DNA of 64,000 bases from VXNE01 sp965206615 (GCA_965206615.1 CBDBKI010000005.1:3906001-3970000), one strand, 5' to 3'. Shown: positions 36,431-46,518, counted from the first letter of the stretch. The notes: generated by a model from the sequence alone, not told the origin. Made by a program: numbers and translations.

Positions 36431-37328
36431 TGAGCCGACTCAAGCGCAGTTGGGACGAGGAGTACCGGTCGTGGTAAGCCGTTCGGTAGCCGTGCCGACG
36501 ACTGGGTATACGTCTGGTTCAAGACGGCATCCGCAGTCGGCCTGGCGAAGCGGGCTTGAACGGCTGGTTCGCGACTGGTGGTGATCGGCGATGCCCGCTG
36601 CATCACGGTGTGCAGCGTTCGGTAGCCGTGTGGCTACCGAACGCTTACGTGCGGGGTGCGGGAGTCCACGCAGAGCTGGCGGGAAGTCCTGCTGAGCATG
36701 AAGCAGCGCGGCCTCACGCGGCCGGCGAAGCTGGCCGTCGGCGACGGCGCGCTGGGCTTCTGGTCGGCGCTGTCGGAGGTCTATCCGGAGACCCGCAGCC
36801 AGCGCTGCTGGATGCACAAGACCGGCAATGTCCTCAACTACCTGCCGAATGTCCAGGCGCATCGCTGGCGCGATGCGTTGCCGAAGGCGCAGCAGGGCCT
36901 GCACGAGATCTGGATGGCCGAGACCCGCGCCGCAGCCGAGCGCGCCTTCGACGACTGGATCGAACGCTACGAGGACAAGTACCCGAAGGCGACCGCCTGC
37001 CTGGCGCGGGATCGGCAGGAGCTGCTGGCCTTCTACTTCCCGGGTGTCCACTGGACGCACCTGCGCACGACCAACGTGATCGAGTCGTCGTTCGCCACCA
37101 TCCGCCACCGCAGCAAACGGGCGAAGGGCTGCGTCAGCCGTCAGAGCATGCTCTCGATGATCTACAAGGTGGGCATGTGCGCCGAGAAATCCTGGCGACG
37201 ACTACGCGGCTTTCGGCAGCTCGGCAAGGTGATCGAGGGAGTGAAGCTCAACGACGGCATCGAAGTCGTCGAGGACAGCAGAGCCGCCGCATGACCAACT
37301 CGCCGTACACCAGATTTGACTATAGCTC
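36431..37328 (+). pseudogene. Decayed IS256 element with intact C-terminal half
   Basis: 36431-36650 holds scrambled pieces of the transposase (SRLKRSWDEEYRSW, then DDWVYVW in another frame). From 36656 to 37294 an open frame matches the C-terminal half of the transposase at 45127-46377, with MKQRGLTRPAKLAVGDGALG and IERYEDKYPKATACLARDR. It carries a short insertion (NVQAHRWRDALP) relative to that copy. The right terminal repeat is at 37303-37328; the left end is gone. Confidence 0.8.
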
Positions 37329-38031
37329 CGTCTAAGAACGCTCGAGGCGAGGTTCTTCTAGCCACCGCTTGTTCGCACCGAGGCAGGAGCTGAACGCGCG
37401 GCGGCAAATCGCGCGTTCGAGCAATCGGTAGATGGCGCCCTTCGACCGGCCGGTGACTTCAAGCACCGCCGCCAATGGGCAGATCGCTGTCAGAGATGGG
37501 TACACCTCTCCTCTTCGGGTTGTGCGCGTCCAGGCCCCCACGTCGCAGCAAGGCGTTCTTGATGGACTGGCGCCCGCCCGCTTCTGGACGGACTCGAGGC
37601 CAGAATGATGGCGCGTGTTGGTAACAACCGTAGGTTGCGCATTCGTGATAAGCGAGAGTTGCGCACCCGATGTTGCCGTTACCGGCGAAGCCAACGGAGA
37701 CGGTACCGGCAACATGGAGTGGGCAATTTTCAGTAGCCAAAGAATGTGTAGTTTTCCGTGGTCACCAACAAGGGCCCGTCGTGGCGTCATTGCTCGGTGG
37801 CGCTGCGCCCGCCCTACAGCGGGTGCAGGCACGCACTGAGGGCGCCGCGACGTTCAGGCGTGTGCCGCCTCCCCAGAGGCCGCGCGGACCATCTAGGTCA
37901 ACCACTGCAAGACGCCGGACTGCGGGAACTTCGGCGTGCCCGCACGATCTGAACGCACGTACGGACGTTCGGGCGAACTCAACATGGCAGACAGGCTGGA
38001 CCAAAGTTCGCCCTTCCCGTGCGCTCCCGTC
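37329..38031. other. Gene-poor stretch with possible IS21-like end
   Basis: No confident gene. On the minus strand a short frame near 37430 (VLEVTGRSKGAIYRLLERAI) has a helix-turn-helix look. At 37723-37770 GGGCAATTTTCAGTAGCC followed by GTGGTCACCAAC resembles the multiple-repeat ends of IS21 elements. Both assignments are tentative. Confidence 0.25.
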
Positions 38032-38914
38032 TTAACGATCGCCAGACGTTACGCCATGACCCGCGTCTGGAGGCAACTCGGTGGGCGCCGGTGGTAACAG
38101 CCGACCCTCCACGTAGCGAACATCTCCCGCCTGTATCAGTTCGTCGAGTACGTCCCATGCACGTTCGACCATAGACCCGTCCGTTGCGCTCGACCCTGGA
38201 AAGACCAGGTTCACGATCTGTTCGGGAGTGAGAGGTTCGTAGTCGTTAGGGTCGTCCGAGCGGCGCCAATGGTCGCCTCCTGCCCTGTGGATTGGGAATA
38301 CTGTGACACCAGGGCGGTGCCATGCGTACGTGAGTCCGAGCATCGCGGTGTAGGCGGTCCCACTGTGGACCCCCCCACCAGTGCAGTCGCTCGCGGTCGG
38401 GCGAGGGCCCCATCCCCGTGCCTGTCGGCAAGTACACGGTCAGCGTGAAGCAATCGTCGAGCATTTCCGGGCCACGCGGCACGTCCGATACTGACACAAC
38501 CCGGCACGCGCGCGGGCGCCGAGGCTGGCTGTCATACCACGGCAGGCGCGTCCCTGGGCTATCGAGCACAACCGCGGCACGATCCAGCTCTGACCAATAG
38601 TTCATGGGACGGTCGCTATCGCTCGGGTACGCCCATGCAAGCAATCGGCGCAGGCCCACGGAGAGGGCGAATGGCGTATCTCGGTGCACCGACGGCGTGC
38701 TCAGCACCGCCTCTACGAACAGTCGCAGCGCGAGCGGCGCGGGCCCCCGAGTGTCTTGCCACCTACCCCGGCCACCAATGTCGAGATCGTAAAGGGCCAG
38801 CGGTAGCGGTGGCGCGATCGGTGCGTCGGCATCGCGCACATTGGGCAGGACGGGCAGCCGCCCGGCCTCCTCCTTCTCACCGTCAGCGGTGGGGGCAAAA
38901 AGTTTCACGATCAA
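38032..38914 (-). pseudogene. Unrecognised gene broken at a 7-bp homopolymer
   Basis: From ATG 38912-38914 the frame reads KLFAPTADGEKEEAGRLPVL, VLSTPSVHRDTPFALSVGLR and MNYWSELDRAAVVLDSPGTR to ERLHWWGG. A C7 run (plus strand 38370-38376) shifts the frame. The continuation is SGTAYTAMLGLTYAWHRPGV to EGRLLPPAPTELPP, stop 38032. Repaired length is about 290 residues. I do not recognise it. A single base in G7 could be phase variation or an assembly error. Confidence 0.5.
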
Positions 38915-39356
38915 CGCTCCAAAGAGACGCCGATTCTTCGCAACACAGCCAGCGAGGGACGTTCCCCTGGCGCCGGGCCGTTGCGTAAACTACACAGGTA
39001 GTGGAGCCCCTGCCTATTCGCGAGACGCAGGGAGCTACCCCATGTCTCAAATGGCTATTGTATTCAGCAGGTAACCCGACAGGCGGGTGTCCTGTGTCGT
39101 TTACGCATTTCCACCGTACCGTACTGTCGAAGGGCTGTCAACTCGCTGTCCGGGCTCGTGTGCCGGTAGCAAATTGAACTGTCCGGTTTTCCGGACCCCG
39201 ACAAACACTGCGGGTCCTCAATGGGCATCGAACACACCATGCTCAGGCTGAACAGCCTGCGCCTACGATGCTCGGCAACTACGAAAGGATGCACGTTTAC
39301 TGTAGTTATCGGGAGCAACGCGGCGGGCCGTACGCCACTGGTCCAGAGTCCGCTTC
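38915..39356. other. Intergenic region upstream of two divergent remnants
   Basis: About 440 bp without a supported gene, relatively AT-richer than its surroundings. It probably held the promoter of the 38032-38914 gene. I see no clear terminator, tRNA or attachment site. Confidence 0.3.
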
Positions 39357-39630
39357 ATGCGTCAAGAAACTCCGCCGCGCGACCCGGCGCCGGCCGGTGC
39401 GGACTCCGAGAACGCCCTCGCGGGCCGGCTCGGGGACTACGTCCAGACCGCCAGGGGCGCGCTCAGCGACAACACCGAACGAGCCGTCAAGGCTGACCTC
39501 GGCATCTACGCCGCATGGTGCGGCGAATACGGTCTCGCGGCGTTGCCAGCCAGCGCCGAGACGATCGCCGCTTTCGTCGACGCCATGGCCCGTACGCGCG
39601 CCCCGGCGACGCTGCGCGAGTGGACCGGAT
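39357..39630 (+). pseudogene. N-terminal fragment of a tyrosine recombinase
   Basis: NTERAVKADLGIYAAWCGEY and LPASAETIAAFVDAMARTRA are the SAM-like N-terminal core-binding domain of phage/XerC-type integrases. Homology stops near 39625, where an opposite-strand gene fragment begins. The catalytic RHRY domain is absent. Confidence 0.65.
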
Positions 39631-39825
39631 CGGCTCCATGGCACGGTTCACAAGACGCCCTTCCACGCCCCGTCTCCGGTCGATGAGCCCGGCCTTGGCC
39701 AGAGCCCTGCAGATCTGGTTGACCTGCTGGTGCGGCTCGATTCCCGTTCGGCGGCGAGTTTTCGTGTCCGTCAACGGGCGTTCCGATGACTGCAGCAACG
39801 CCAGAATCCGGTCCCGGCTGGTCAT
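39630..39825 (-). pseudogene. Winged-helix gene fragment
   Basis: From ATG 39823-39825 it reads TSRDRILALLQSSERPLTDT, then HQQVNQICRALAKAGLIDRR, a compact winged-helix domain. After VNRA it runs into the integrase fragment and loses homology. The short reader domain without its effector part suggests a truncated regulator. Confidence 0.5.
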
Positions 39826-39861
39826 GTTCGTCTCTCCGGTCGCGGCGTCGTCCATCGCAGA

Positions 39862-40465
39862 CGATCGACCAGCGCAGGGAAATCCTGCAGGAGGCCAATG
39901 CCGTCAGGACCGCCTTTCGTGCCACCCTGCCACCTGACATCCAGAAGGACCGCCAGGAAGTTGCGCGCCGCATGATGAAGGCGCGGATCGCGCAGGGGCA
40001 GAGCTACCGCAAGTGGGCGGACGAGTGGGTCGAACATCCGACTCCAACCATGAACGAGCCGCACAAGGCAGTGTCGTGGCTCACGGCCAACGCGTCGATC
40101 GACGAAGATCGCATGGCGGACATGTTCCTGGACGCTGGGTTGGCGCGGGTCGACAACCTCTTCATGAAGACGCGCCGGCTGTTCAACACATTCGAGCGGC
40201 CCGTGGGCACCTCGAGCGGCCACAATGCCGTCTGGCATGGCTACTCACCGTACAACCCGCGCATGGTCGAGAAGTACCTGACGATCTTCCGTACCGTCAA
40301 CAACTGGACCTTCGGTGGCAATGACGGGAGGACGCCAGCGATGCGGCTCGGGTTCGCCCGAGGTTCGCCCGGCAGCCGCTGGACTTCGAGGACATCCTGT
40401 GGGCCGGGGAGCGGGTGCCGCGGCTGAGGCGGTCACGCCGGAAGGGGATTCAGATCACCGTCTGA
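39862..40465 (+). pseudogene. C-terminal part of a probable transposase, frameshifted
   Basis: The frame reads KDRQEVARRMMKARIAQGQS, NTFERPVGTSSGHNAVWHGY, NPRMVEKYLTIFRTVNNWTF and TPAMRLGFAR. It breaks at an 11-bp duplication (TTCGCCCGAGG then TTCGCCCGG near 40354-40375), after which QPLDFEDILWAGERVPR continues in another frame to a TGA at 40463. I associate this C-terminus with insertion-sequence proteins but cannot name the family. Confidence 0.45.
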
Positions 40466-40564
40466 GACGCGCTCAGCGTGCGGTGTCCCGGTGGCGGTCG
40501 GGTGAGCGCGAAACCCCGGCACGCCTTGCTCCATCGCGCGCGATCTGGTTGGCGCCCCTTTCGT

Positions 40565-41100
40565 AGAGTTCGTTGATGCCGAACGCCGGGCGGTCCGCCA
40601 GGCCCACGCGAGCCCTTGCTCGACGAGTTGCACACCTGGTTGGAAGCCATCTACACGACGCTGTCGAAAAAGAGCGGTCTGGCGCTCGCTATCCGGTATG
40701 CAATGGCACGGTGGCCGGCACTGACCCGCTATTGCGGCGACGGCCGACTGGAGATTGACAATGCGTCTTGGAAGGAGCGCTCAGACCGGAGGCGCTCGGA
40801 CGTAAGAACTATCTGATCGCCGGTTCCGACGAAGATGGCGAATGGGCCGCGACGATCTTGTCGCTGCTTGGCACCGCGAAGCTGAACGGTCTCGACCCGG
40901 AAGCGTATCTGCGCGACGTTCTCGAACGGATCGCCGTGCATCCCGTCCACCGCATCGACGAGTTGCTCACGTGGAACGTTGACGGTGACCTGGAGCAGCC
41001 GCAGGATATTGCCGTAGGAGCAGCCGTTGGCCCAACCTGCAGGAACTGATCGACAGCGGTGGCGCCATCAAGATCGGTCAGATCGCACCGGCGATGGGTG
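40565..41100 (+). pseudogene. IS66-family TnpC C-terminal remnant
   Basis: Three frames together give the IS66 end: DAERRAVRQAHASP, then LLDELHTWLEAIYTTLSKKS and ALAIRYAMARWPALTRYC, then ALRPEALGRKNYLIAGSDED and LNGLDPEAYLRDVLERI. Two frameshifts (near 40617 and 40775). Nothing of the N-terminal half remains. The following WPNLQELIDSGGAIKIGQIA stretch also looks coding. Confidence 0.7.
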
Positions 41101-41137
41101 CGCGGCCGTAGCAATACAGGAGCGCCAAGTGTACGCC

Positions 41138-41248
41138 ATGCTACGAATTGTCGAGCACGAACCTCTGCCCGAAATCCTGGACCGACTAGACGCAGCCGTA
41201 GCCCGAGCCATCAAAGACGAAATCTATACCGACGAGATCAATCGATAG
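41138..41248 (+). CDS. Tiny ORF, uncertain
   Basis: 36 residues: MLRIVEHEPLPEILDRLDAA then RAIKDEIYTDEINR. Acidic, helical, with a coding look. It could be the tail of a lost gene or a small antitoxin-like ORF. 41249-41500 contains nothing recognisable. Confidence 0.2.
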   Translation: MLRIVEHEPLPEILDRLDAAVARAIKDEIYTDEINR

Positions 41249-41500
41249 GAACCCGTCAAGACGTGATCACCGGCCGCTCACATCCCAAGTGTCGCCGGGG
41301 TTCCCACCTCGGCCTTCGTTGAGCGTGATCGATCTCCGCGGGCGATGGTCGTTGGTCGACGCGCCGATGCGATGCGCTGGCGCATCGAGGCGAACGCCGA
41401 GTCGACGGGCTGCAGAGTGGATGCCCTTGGCTTGCGAACGGCTTGAAAAATAACTCAACGCCACTAGAGTGTCCCCGACGCCGTTGTGTGAGTTTCGATC

Positions 41501-41962
41501 ATGGATGCGTCTGTTGAGTATGCGGGCTTCTGGGTGCGTACTGGTGCCACCCTGATCGATTCCCTGCTGATCGCGCTGTGCACAGTGCCGTTCCTGTATT
41601 GGATCCATGGCGATGCGTACTTCACCCCTGAAGCCATGTTCCGAGGCACGATGGACTTCCTGCTGTCCTGGGTGGCCCCTGCCGTAGCAATTGTCCTGTT
41701 CTGGATCATTCGGTCCGCAACGCCCGGCAAGATGGTTTTTCGCGCCGTCATCGTCGACGCACCAAGCGGCGGCGAGCCGAGCCGAGGGCAATGCGTGGGC
41801 CGATACTTCGGCTACTTCGTGTCCTGCCTGCCGTTTTTCCTCGGCATCCTCTGGGTGGCATTCGACAAGCGCAAGCAAGGCTGGCACGACAAGCTCGCCG
41901 GTACCGTCGTGATCCGCGAACCCAAAGCGCCGGTCGTTCTCAATGGCCAGCCCGATGGATGA
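41501..41962 (+). CDS. RDD-family membrane protein
   Basis: 153 residues. The start YAGFWVRTGATLIDSLLIAL has the family's conserved Arg and Asp. ATPGKMVFRAVIVD and DKRKQGWHDKLAGTVVI are the other hallmark segments. Three to four membrane helices are predicted. RDD proteins include ion exchangers and transport-associated proteins; the substrate here is unknown. The frame is intact and flanked by IS remains. Confidence 0.85.
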   Translation: MDASVEYAGFWVRTGATLIDSLLIALCTVPFLYWIHGDAYFTPEAMFRGTMDFLLSWVAPAVAIVLFWIIRSATPGKMVFRAVIVDAPSGGEPSRGQCVGRYFGYFVSCLPFFLGILWVAFDKRKQGWHDKLAGTVVIREPKAPVVLNGQPDG

Positions 41963-42094
41963 AGGTCTGGCGCCTGGGTCTGGAGGGGAAGTGCGCCGGT
42001 CGGAGCGGAGAGTAGTCCTGCCTCGTCTTCGGCAGGCAGATGCACGCCTCGAGACCGGTCGTTCGCCCCCCGGATGAGGAACTCGTGGAACTCC

Positions 42095-42282
42095 GGCTGG
42101 TTCGGATGCACCTCGTAGCGCGACGCGATCGCCTGAACCGTGTCCCGCTCCCGCAGCGCCTCCAGCGCCACACGCTTCTTGAACTCCGCCGTGAAACGGC
42201 GCCTTTTTCTGGTCATGCCAGTGTCTCCTCTCGACACTCGAGCACACCTTACCGACCTGTCCAAAAAAGTGGGACCACCTCA
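42095..42282 (-). mobile_element. 5' end of an IS3-family element
   Basis: A terminus (TGAGGTGGTCCCAC followed by TTTTTTGGACAGG) ends at 42282. From ATG 42214-42216 OrfA starts TRKRRRFTAEFKKRVALEAL and RDTVQAIASRYEVHPNQ, the IS3 helix-turn-helix. After about 40 residues it joins an unrelated piece reading EFHEFLIRGANDR, which resembles residues near 815 of the DUF1592 protein at 54.2-59.4 kb. Confidence 0.6.
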
Positions 42283-42649
42283 CTGCCCTCTCAGTCCCAG
42301 TTGTCCTGACCCTGCCAGGTTGACAACCCGAGCTTTCGGCGACTAACGTCCGAAGTACGGCAACACACACAGGGCAGACCGGCGATTTCAGCGTCGGCTT
42401 ACCTACTCAATACAAAAGCCCGTGACCGGTGCGGGAGTAGCTACCCGAACCCGGCGAACTGGGCAGGACTTCTCACGCTCTGCGTGTGTTGCTGAACGGC
42501 CCGGTACCGCACGCGACCGTCTCGTGTGGCTTGCCGGAACACAGGCGACGCGCACAGGACGACGGCCACAGGGCAGGGCGCTCGGGTTGCCAACAGGTCA
42601 ACGGGCGCCCGATCTCCGTGGTTCCTGGGCGTCGTGGGGAGGGGTTGGG

Positions 42650-43018
42650 GTGTTCAATAGAAAGATCTGGGTCCTGCGCGCAGGCTTCGTCGTCGCCCTT
42701 CTGGGGCTGGCCGCCTGTGGAACGGGCTATCGGGAAGGTGCGGCTGCAGACACCGAGCCGGGGAGCGAAGCGCACGGCGAGGCCATCGTTGCGATCGCCA
42801 GGGAGATGCGCGCTGGCGAGTGTAAGATCGGGTCCGGGGCAGGCGACAGCTGTCGAGCGCTATACGCGGAGCTTACGAGCGAGCTGCTCCGCTGTTATCT
42901 CAACGCGCGCGGCGGCTGCGACGACACTTTGGAGCATTCCCTCGAGGGCGAACCCGACGAAGTCTCGGCCTATGTCGCGTGTGTAGCGTCCCGCCAGGGC
43001 TGTGCGCGCCTCCGATAG
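42650..43018 (+). CDS. Small Cys-rich lipoprotein
   Basis: 122 residues from GTG 42650, preceded by GGGGAGGGG. Signal peptide with lipobox LAAC (Cys at about residue 22). The mature part has six further Cys (GECKIG, DSCRALY, LRCYLNARGGCDD, YVACVASRQGCARL), likely disulphide-bonded. Family not recognised. The upstream region 42283-42649 contains no supported gene. Confidence 0.6.
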   Translation: MFNRKIWVLRAGFVVALLGLAACGTGYREGAAADTEPGSEAHGEAIVAIAREMRAGECKIGSGAGDSCRALYAELTSELLRCYLNARGGCDDTLEHSLEGEPDEVSAYVACVASRQGCARLR

Positions 43019-43382
43019 AGTGCGCTGGAGGTCCACCGGCGGTACCGGCGGGCTGGCCCGGATATCTGATGGGGCAAGATCGCATGTCAAACCCATACAC
43101 CCGTTGGTTCAACATGCCGATCTCGAACGAACGTGGCGATAAGGTCGGATTCGTCGTCACGGTCAAGTTCGTAGCCCAGACACCGGGCGCCGCTATCGCG
43201 GCGCGTCCTCGAAGTGCTGGCAGAGCCGACGGACGCGGGGGCAGGTGTTTCTTGACGTGGCTCGGGGCCGGCCGCATCGGTCGTAGTTCGTACCGTGTCT
43301 TGGGGTTCATGGCTATGTGCTCCCGCAGGTCGGAAACCGAGGCGGATCGGCGCACCCTCACAAAGGTGACTTTCTGCTTGCG

Positions 43383-43429
43383 TTGACATCCGGATTACGC
43401 TTGACGTAACGCATACCGAGAGCTACGCT
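43383..43429 (+). promoter_or_regulatory. Promoter and operator of higBA
   Basis: A perfect inverted repeat TTACG-CTTGA-CGTAA spans 43395-43409. A -35-like TTGACG (43401-43406) and -10-like TACGCT (43424-43429) are 17 bp apart and overlap it. Placement about 35 bp before higB fits autorepression by HigA. The preceding stretch (43019-43382) has no gene I can support. Confidence 0.5.
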
Positions 43430-43462
43430 AGAACGTAAGCTACCGAACGAGTCGAATGGACG

Positions 43463-43744
43463 TTGATTGCCGGCTTCGCGGACAGGAGAACGGAGGACTT
43501 CTACAACGGACGAAGGGTTGCCGCTTTCTCCGGCTTTGCGCGGACCGCGTCGCGCAAGCTCGACCAGCTCGACGCGGCGACCGGGCTGCGCGACCTGGCG
43601 CGGCCCGGCAATCGCCTGGAAAGATTGAAGGGCGATCGCAAGGGACAATGGAGCATACGCATCAACGACCAGTGGCGAATATGCTTCGTATGGGCGGATG
43701 GGAGCCCCGGCCCGACGAAGGTGCAGATCGTCGACTACCACTAA
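43463..43744 (+). CDS. higB: HigB-like (RelE-superfamily) toxin
   Basis: 93 residues from TTG 43463. It reads IAGFADRRTEDFYNGRRVAA and RKLDQLDAATGLRDLARPGN, then RLERLKGDRKGQWSIRINDQ and WRICFVW, a complete HigB pattern. HigB toxins cleave mRNA on the ribosome. Toxin-before-antitoxin order and the 16-bp gap to HigA are typical. Confidence 0.9.
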   Translation: MIAGFADRRTEDFYNGRRVAAFSGFARTASRKLDQLDAATGLRDLARPGNRLERLKGDRKGQWSIRINDQWRICFVWADGSPGPTKVQIVDYH

Positions 43745-43760
43745 GAGAGGGAGCAAGGAC

Positions 43761-44069
43761 ATGACGCGCGAACCGATACATCCGGGCGAGACACTGCGGG
43801 AAGACCTTGAGGCGCTCGGAATGAGCGCGGCGGAGCTGGCGCGGCGGATCGAAGTACCGGTGAACCGCATCACGCAGATCCTGAACGGCCAGCGCGCCGT
43901 CACGGGCGACACCGCGCTGCGTCTGGGTCGATTCTTCGGGACGTCGGGCGAGTTCTGGCTCAACCTGCAGAAGCTGTACGAGTTGAGGCGTGCGGAACGC
44001 GAGCACGGCGCAGAAATTAGGCGCCTGCCGTCGCTGGCGGGCGACAACCAGTTGTCAGCGTCGGGTTAA
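43761..44069 (+). CDS. higA: HigA antitoxin (Xre-type HTH)
   Basis: 102 residues from ATG 43761, preceded by GAGAGGGAG. It reads IHPGETLREDLEALGMSAAE, LARRIEVPVNRITQILNGQR and GTSGEFWLNLQKLYELR, the standard HigA fold. Intact. Binds HigB and represses the operon in known systems. Confidence 0.92.
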   Translation: MTREPIHPGETLREDLEALGMSAAELARRIEVPVNRITQILNGQRAVTGDTALRLGRFFGTSGEFWLNLQKLYELRRAEREHGAEIRRLPSLAGDNQLSASG

Positions 44070-44107
44070 GTCGGCAGGCCATCGCGGGCCGCGTGAGGCG
44101 CCGCAAC

Positions 44108-44338
44108 TACATGCACCGCAACCGCCACCGTATGCGCTACCCCGAGTTCCGGGCCGCCGGCCTGTGCGTCTCCTCCGGCGTGCTCGAGGCCGGCTGCAAG
44201 CACGCCATCGGCACCCGCTTGAAGCGCGCCGGCTTGCACTGGACGGTCGCCGGCGGCGACGCCATCGTCGCCTTGCGCTACTGCAAGGTCAGCGACCGCT
44301 ACCCCGACTTCTGGGCGCGACGCTCGACCGCCGCATGA
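44108..44338 (+). pseudogene. Transposase C-terminal fragment (ISKra4-like)
   Basis: RMRYPEFRAAGLCVSSGVLE, then AGCKHAIGTRLKRAGLHWTV and GGDAIVALRYCKVSDRYPDF resemble the SG.VE..CK...G.R.KR.GM.W end of ISKra4-type transposases. No upstream part remains. The following 44339-44874 has no supported gene apart from a hairpin. Confidence 0.6.
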
Positions 44339-44560
44339 ACGCTCTCACGGAATTGTCGTGTACCCCTCATGGATCTGCTGAACAGATTGGGGAGGCCCTA
44401 CTGCGTCCGGAAGCTGGTCAGGAGGCACCCGTCGGCGCGCACCTCGCGGCGGTCCCCGACCCGCGAGCCGTCGGCCCCCTACACCCGGACAGCGTCCGAC
44501 CGGAGCCCGTACAGGGGAGCGCCTTGACGACCGACTACGCGCGCGAGTGGGGATGAGCCA

Positions 44561-44599
44561 GCCTACCAGTCTTGCCGCATCAGGGAAGGGCTGGTAGGC
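44561..44599. repeat. Inverted repeat
   Basis: GCCTACCAG at 44561-44569 is mirrored by CTGGTAGGC at 44591-44599 with a 21-nt centre. No T-run follows, so a terminator role is weakly supported; it may be a relic of an element end. Confidence 0.35.
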
Positions 44600-45014
44600 G
44601 CGCTTACACTGGCTTTCAGACCGAAATGCCAGCAAATGACGAACCCCGGCGTGACGGATCCGGGGACTTCCAGGCCGGAACTACCAGCAAGCATCGGTCG
44701 GCGCCTCGTTGGTCGCGTGTGACGTCACCAAGGCTTGCAAGCTGGTGGGCAAGGTTCTGGAACGGCTACTTGGTGCCGGTCACATCGTTGATTGGCTACA
44801 GCGGCGAACGGGACGCGGGCAACTGGACCTGCCCATGAGCGACTCACAGACAGGCTAACTATCGAGACGCGGACGGTGAGCACGGGTGGGAAATACGACT
44901 ACATGGTGGCAATTCGCCGCGCGGAAGGCTCGCCCAACTGGGTAGACCTTGCGATGGTGGGGTTCGACCAGGTCCGACACCGAGCTAGCCGTTCTCAATT
45001 TAGTGGCATTCAGG

Positions 45015-45023
45015 CCCATCTGC
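45015..45023. repeat. Target-site duplication of IS256 (left)
   Basis: CCCATCTGC directly precedes the left terminal repeat and is repeated at 46412-46420. The short plus frame from about 44905 (AIRRAEGSPNWVDLAMVGF) is cut here and would continue past 46420 for about 14 codons, so a small ORF may have been disrupted. Confidence 0.9.
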
Positions 45024-46411
45024 GAGCTATGGTCGAATCTGGTGTACGGATGAGTTGAGCGTGCGGCGTGTCTCTGCTGAAATCGAGTTTGCGAGAAACG
45101 GTTTCGGCAAGAGGAGCACACCGCACATGAGCAACGATAATGTGGTTTCGCTGGCGGCGCCAGGGGAGGTTTCCGACCCCCTCACGGACCTTCTTCGCGC
45201 CGGCGCGCGGCAGCTGATCGAGGCGGCAGTGTCGGCGGAGTTCGGGGAGTATTTATCGGCGTTCGAGGAAGAGAAGTTGCCAGACGGTCGGCGCCGGGTG
45301 GTGCGCAACGGTCATCTTCCGGAACGGCAGATTCTGACCGGGATCGGTGCGGTGGACGTTCGGGTGCCGAAGGCGCGCAGCCGGTCGGGATCGCAGGAGC
45401 CGTTCCGCTCATCGTTGGTACCGCCGTACGTGCGCCGCAGCGCGAGCGTCGATGCGGCGGTTCCGTGGCTGTACCTGCACGGGGTATCGACGGGTCAGAT
45501 GAGACCGGCGGTAGCCGCTCTGGTAGGTGAGGAAGCGGCCCGCGGGTTGTCGGCGAACGTGGTCAGCCGGCTCAAGCGGGTGTGGGACGAGGAGTACCGG
45601 GACTGGTGTCGGCGCGATCTCTCCGACGACTGGGTGTACGTCTGGGCGGACGGCATCCACAGCGGCCTGCGTGGCGACGACGGGCGCCTGTGCGTGCTGG
45701 TGGTGATTGGCGTAAACGCCCGTGGCGACAAGCATTTCCTGGCCATCGAGGACGGTGTCCGGGAGTCCACGCAGAGCTGGCGCGAGGTTCTCCTGGGGAT
45801 GAAGCAGCGTGGCTTCACGCGGCCGGCGAAGCTGGCGGTGGGTGACGGCGCGCTGGGCTTCTGGTCGGCGCTGTCGGAGGTGTATCCCGAGACCCGCCGC
45901 CAGCGCTGCTGGATGCACAAGACCGGCAACGTCCTCAACTACTTCCCGAAGTCCGGCCAGGCGAAGGCGAAGCAGGGACTGCAGGAGATCTGGATGGCCG
46001 AGACCCGAGCCCAGGCCGAGCGCGCGTTCGACGACTGGATCGAACGCTACGAAGACAAGTACCCCAAGGCCACCGCGTGCCTGGCGCGTGATCGCGAGCA
46101 GCTGCTGGCCTTCTACGACTTCCCCGCCGCGCACTGGACGCATCTGCGCACGACCAACGTGATCGAGTCGGCGTTCGCCACCATCCGCCATCGGAGCTCG
46201 CGGGCGAAGGGCTGCGTCACGCGCCGCACGATGCTCTCGATGATCTACAAGATGGGCATGAGTGCCGAGACGTCCTGGCGACGACTACGCGGCTTCCGCC
46301 AGCTCGGCAAGGTCATCGAGGGCATCAAGTTCAACGACGGTATCGAGGTCACCGAGGACAGCAGGGCCGTCGCATGACCAACCCTCCGTACACCAGATTT
46401 GACAATAGCTC
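45024..46411. mobile_element. Complete IS256-family insertion sequence
   Basis: 1388 bp with ~27-bp imperfect terminal repeats (GAGCTAT.GTC.AATCTGGTGTACGGA) at 45024-45050 and 46385-46411 and a 9-bp target duplication. One transposase gene is intact. Decayed relatives are at 28151-28226 and 36431-37328. Confidence 0.92.
45127..46377 (+). CDS. IS256-family transposase
   Basis: 416 residues from ATG 45127. The IS256 domain order is clear: LLRAGARQLIEAAVSAEFGE, RVVRNGHLPER, VPWLYLHGVSTGQM, then DDWVYVWADGIHSG (first Asp), KLAVGDGALGFWSAL (second Asp) and RTTNVIESAFATIRHRS (Glu). Frame and both element ends are intact, so it could still transpose. Confidence 0.95.
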   Translation: MSNDNVVSLAAPGEVSDPLTDLLRAGARQLIEAAVSAEFGEYLSAFEEEKLPDGRRRVVRNGHLPERQILTGIGAVDVRVPKARSRSGSQEPFRSSLVPPYVRRSASVDAAVPWLYLHGVSTGQMRPAVAALVGEEAARGLSANVVSRLKRVWDEEYRDWCRRDLSDDWVYVWADGIHSGLRGDDGRLCVLVVIGVNARGDKHFLAIEDGVRESTQSWREVLLGMKQRGFTRPAKLAVGDGALGFWSALSEVYPETRRQRCWMHKTGNVLNYFPKSGQAKAKQGLQEIWMAETRAQAERAFDDWIERYEDKYPKATACLARDREQLLAFYDFPAAHWTHLRTTNVIESAFATIRHRSSRAKGCVTRRTMLSMIYKMGMSAETSWRRLRGFRQLGKVIEGIKFNDGIEVTEDSRAVA

Positions 46412-46420
46412 CCCATCTGC
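46412..46420. repeat. Target-site duplication of IS256 (right)
   Basis: CCCATCTGC, identical to 45015-45023. Confidence 0.9.
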
Positions 46421-46518
46421 CGAGGAGACGCCGATGCCGCCTACATGGTGTTTATCCATAATTTATCAGTGAGGTACTGCGAATACGCCCAAATCCTGCA
46501 GCGACGTCGGCGCTCATT

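Noticed and set aside
37723..37770. Possible IS21 end
   Set aside because: Only a resemblance to IS21 multiple end repeats; no istA or istB remains nearby, so it is not listed as an element.
43084..43386. Plus frame starting SNPYTRWFNMPISNERGDKV
   Set aside because: The first ~30 residues look weakly coding, but the rest is Arg/Ala-rich and lies over the higBA promoter; not enough support for a gene.
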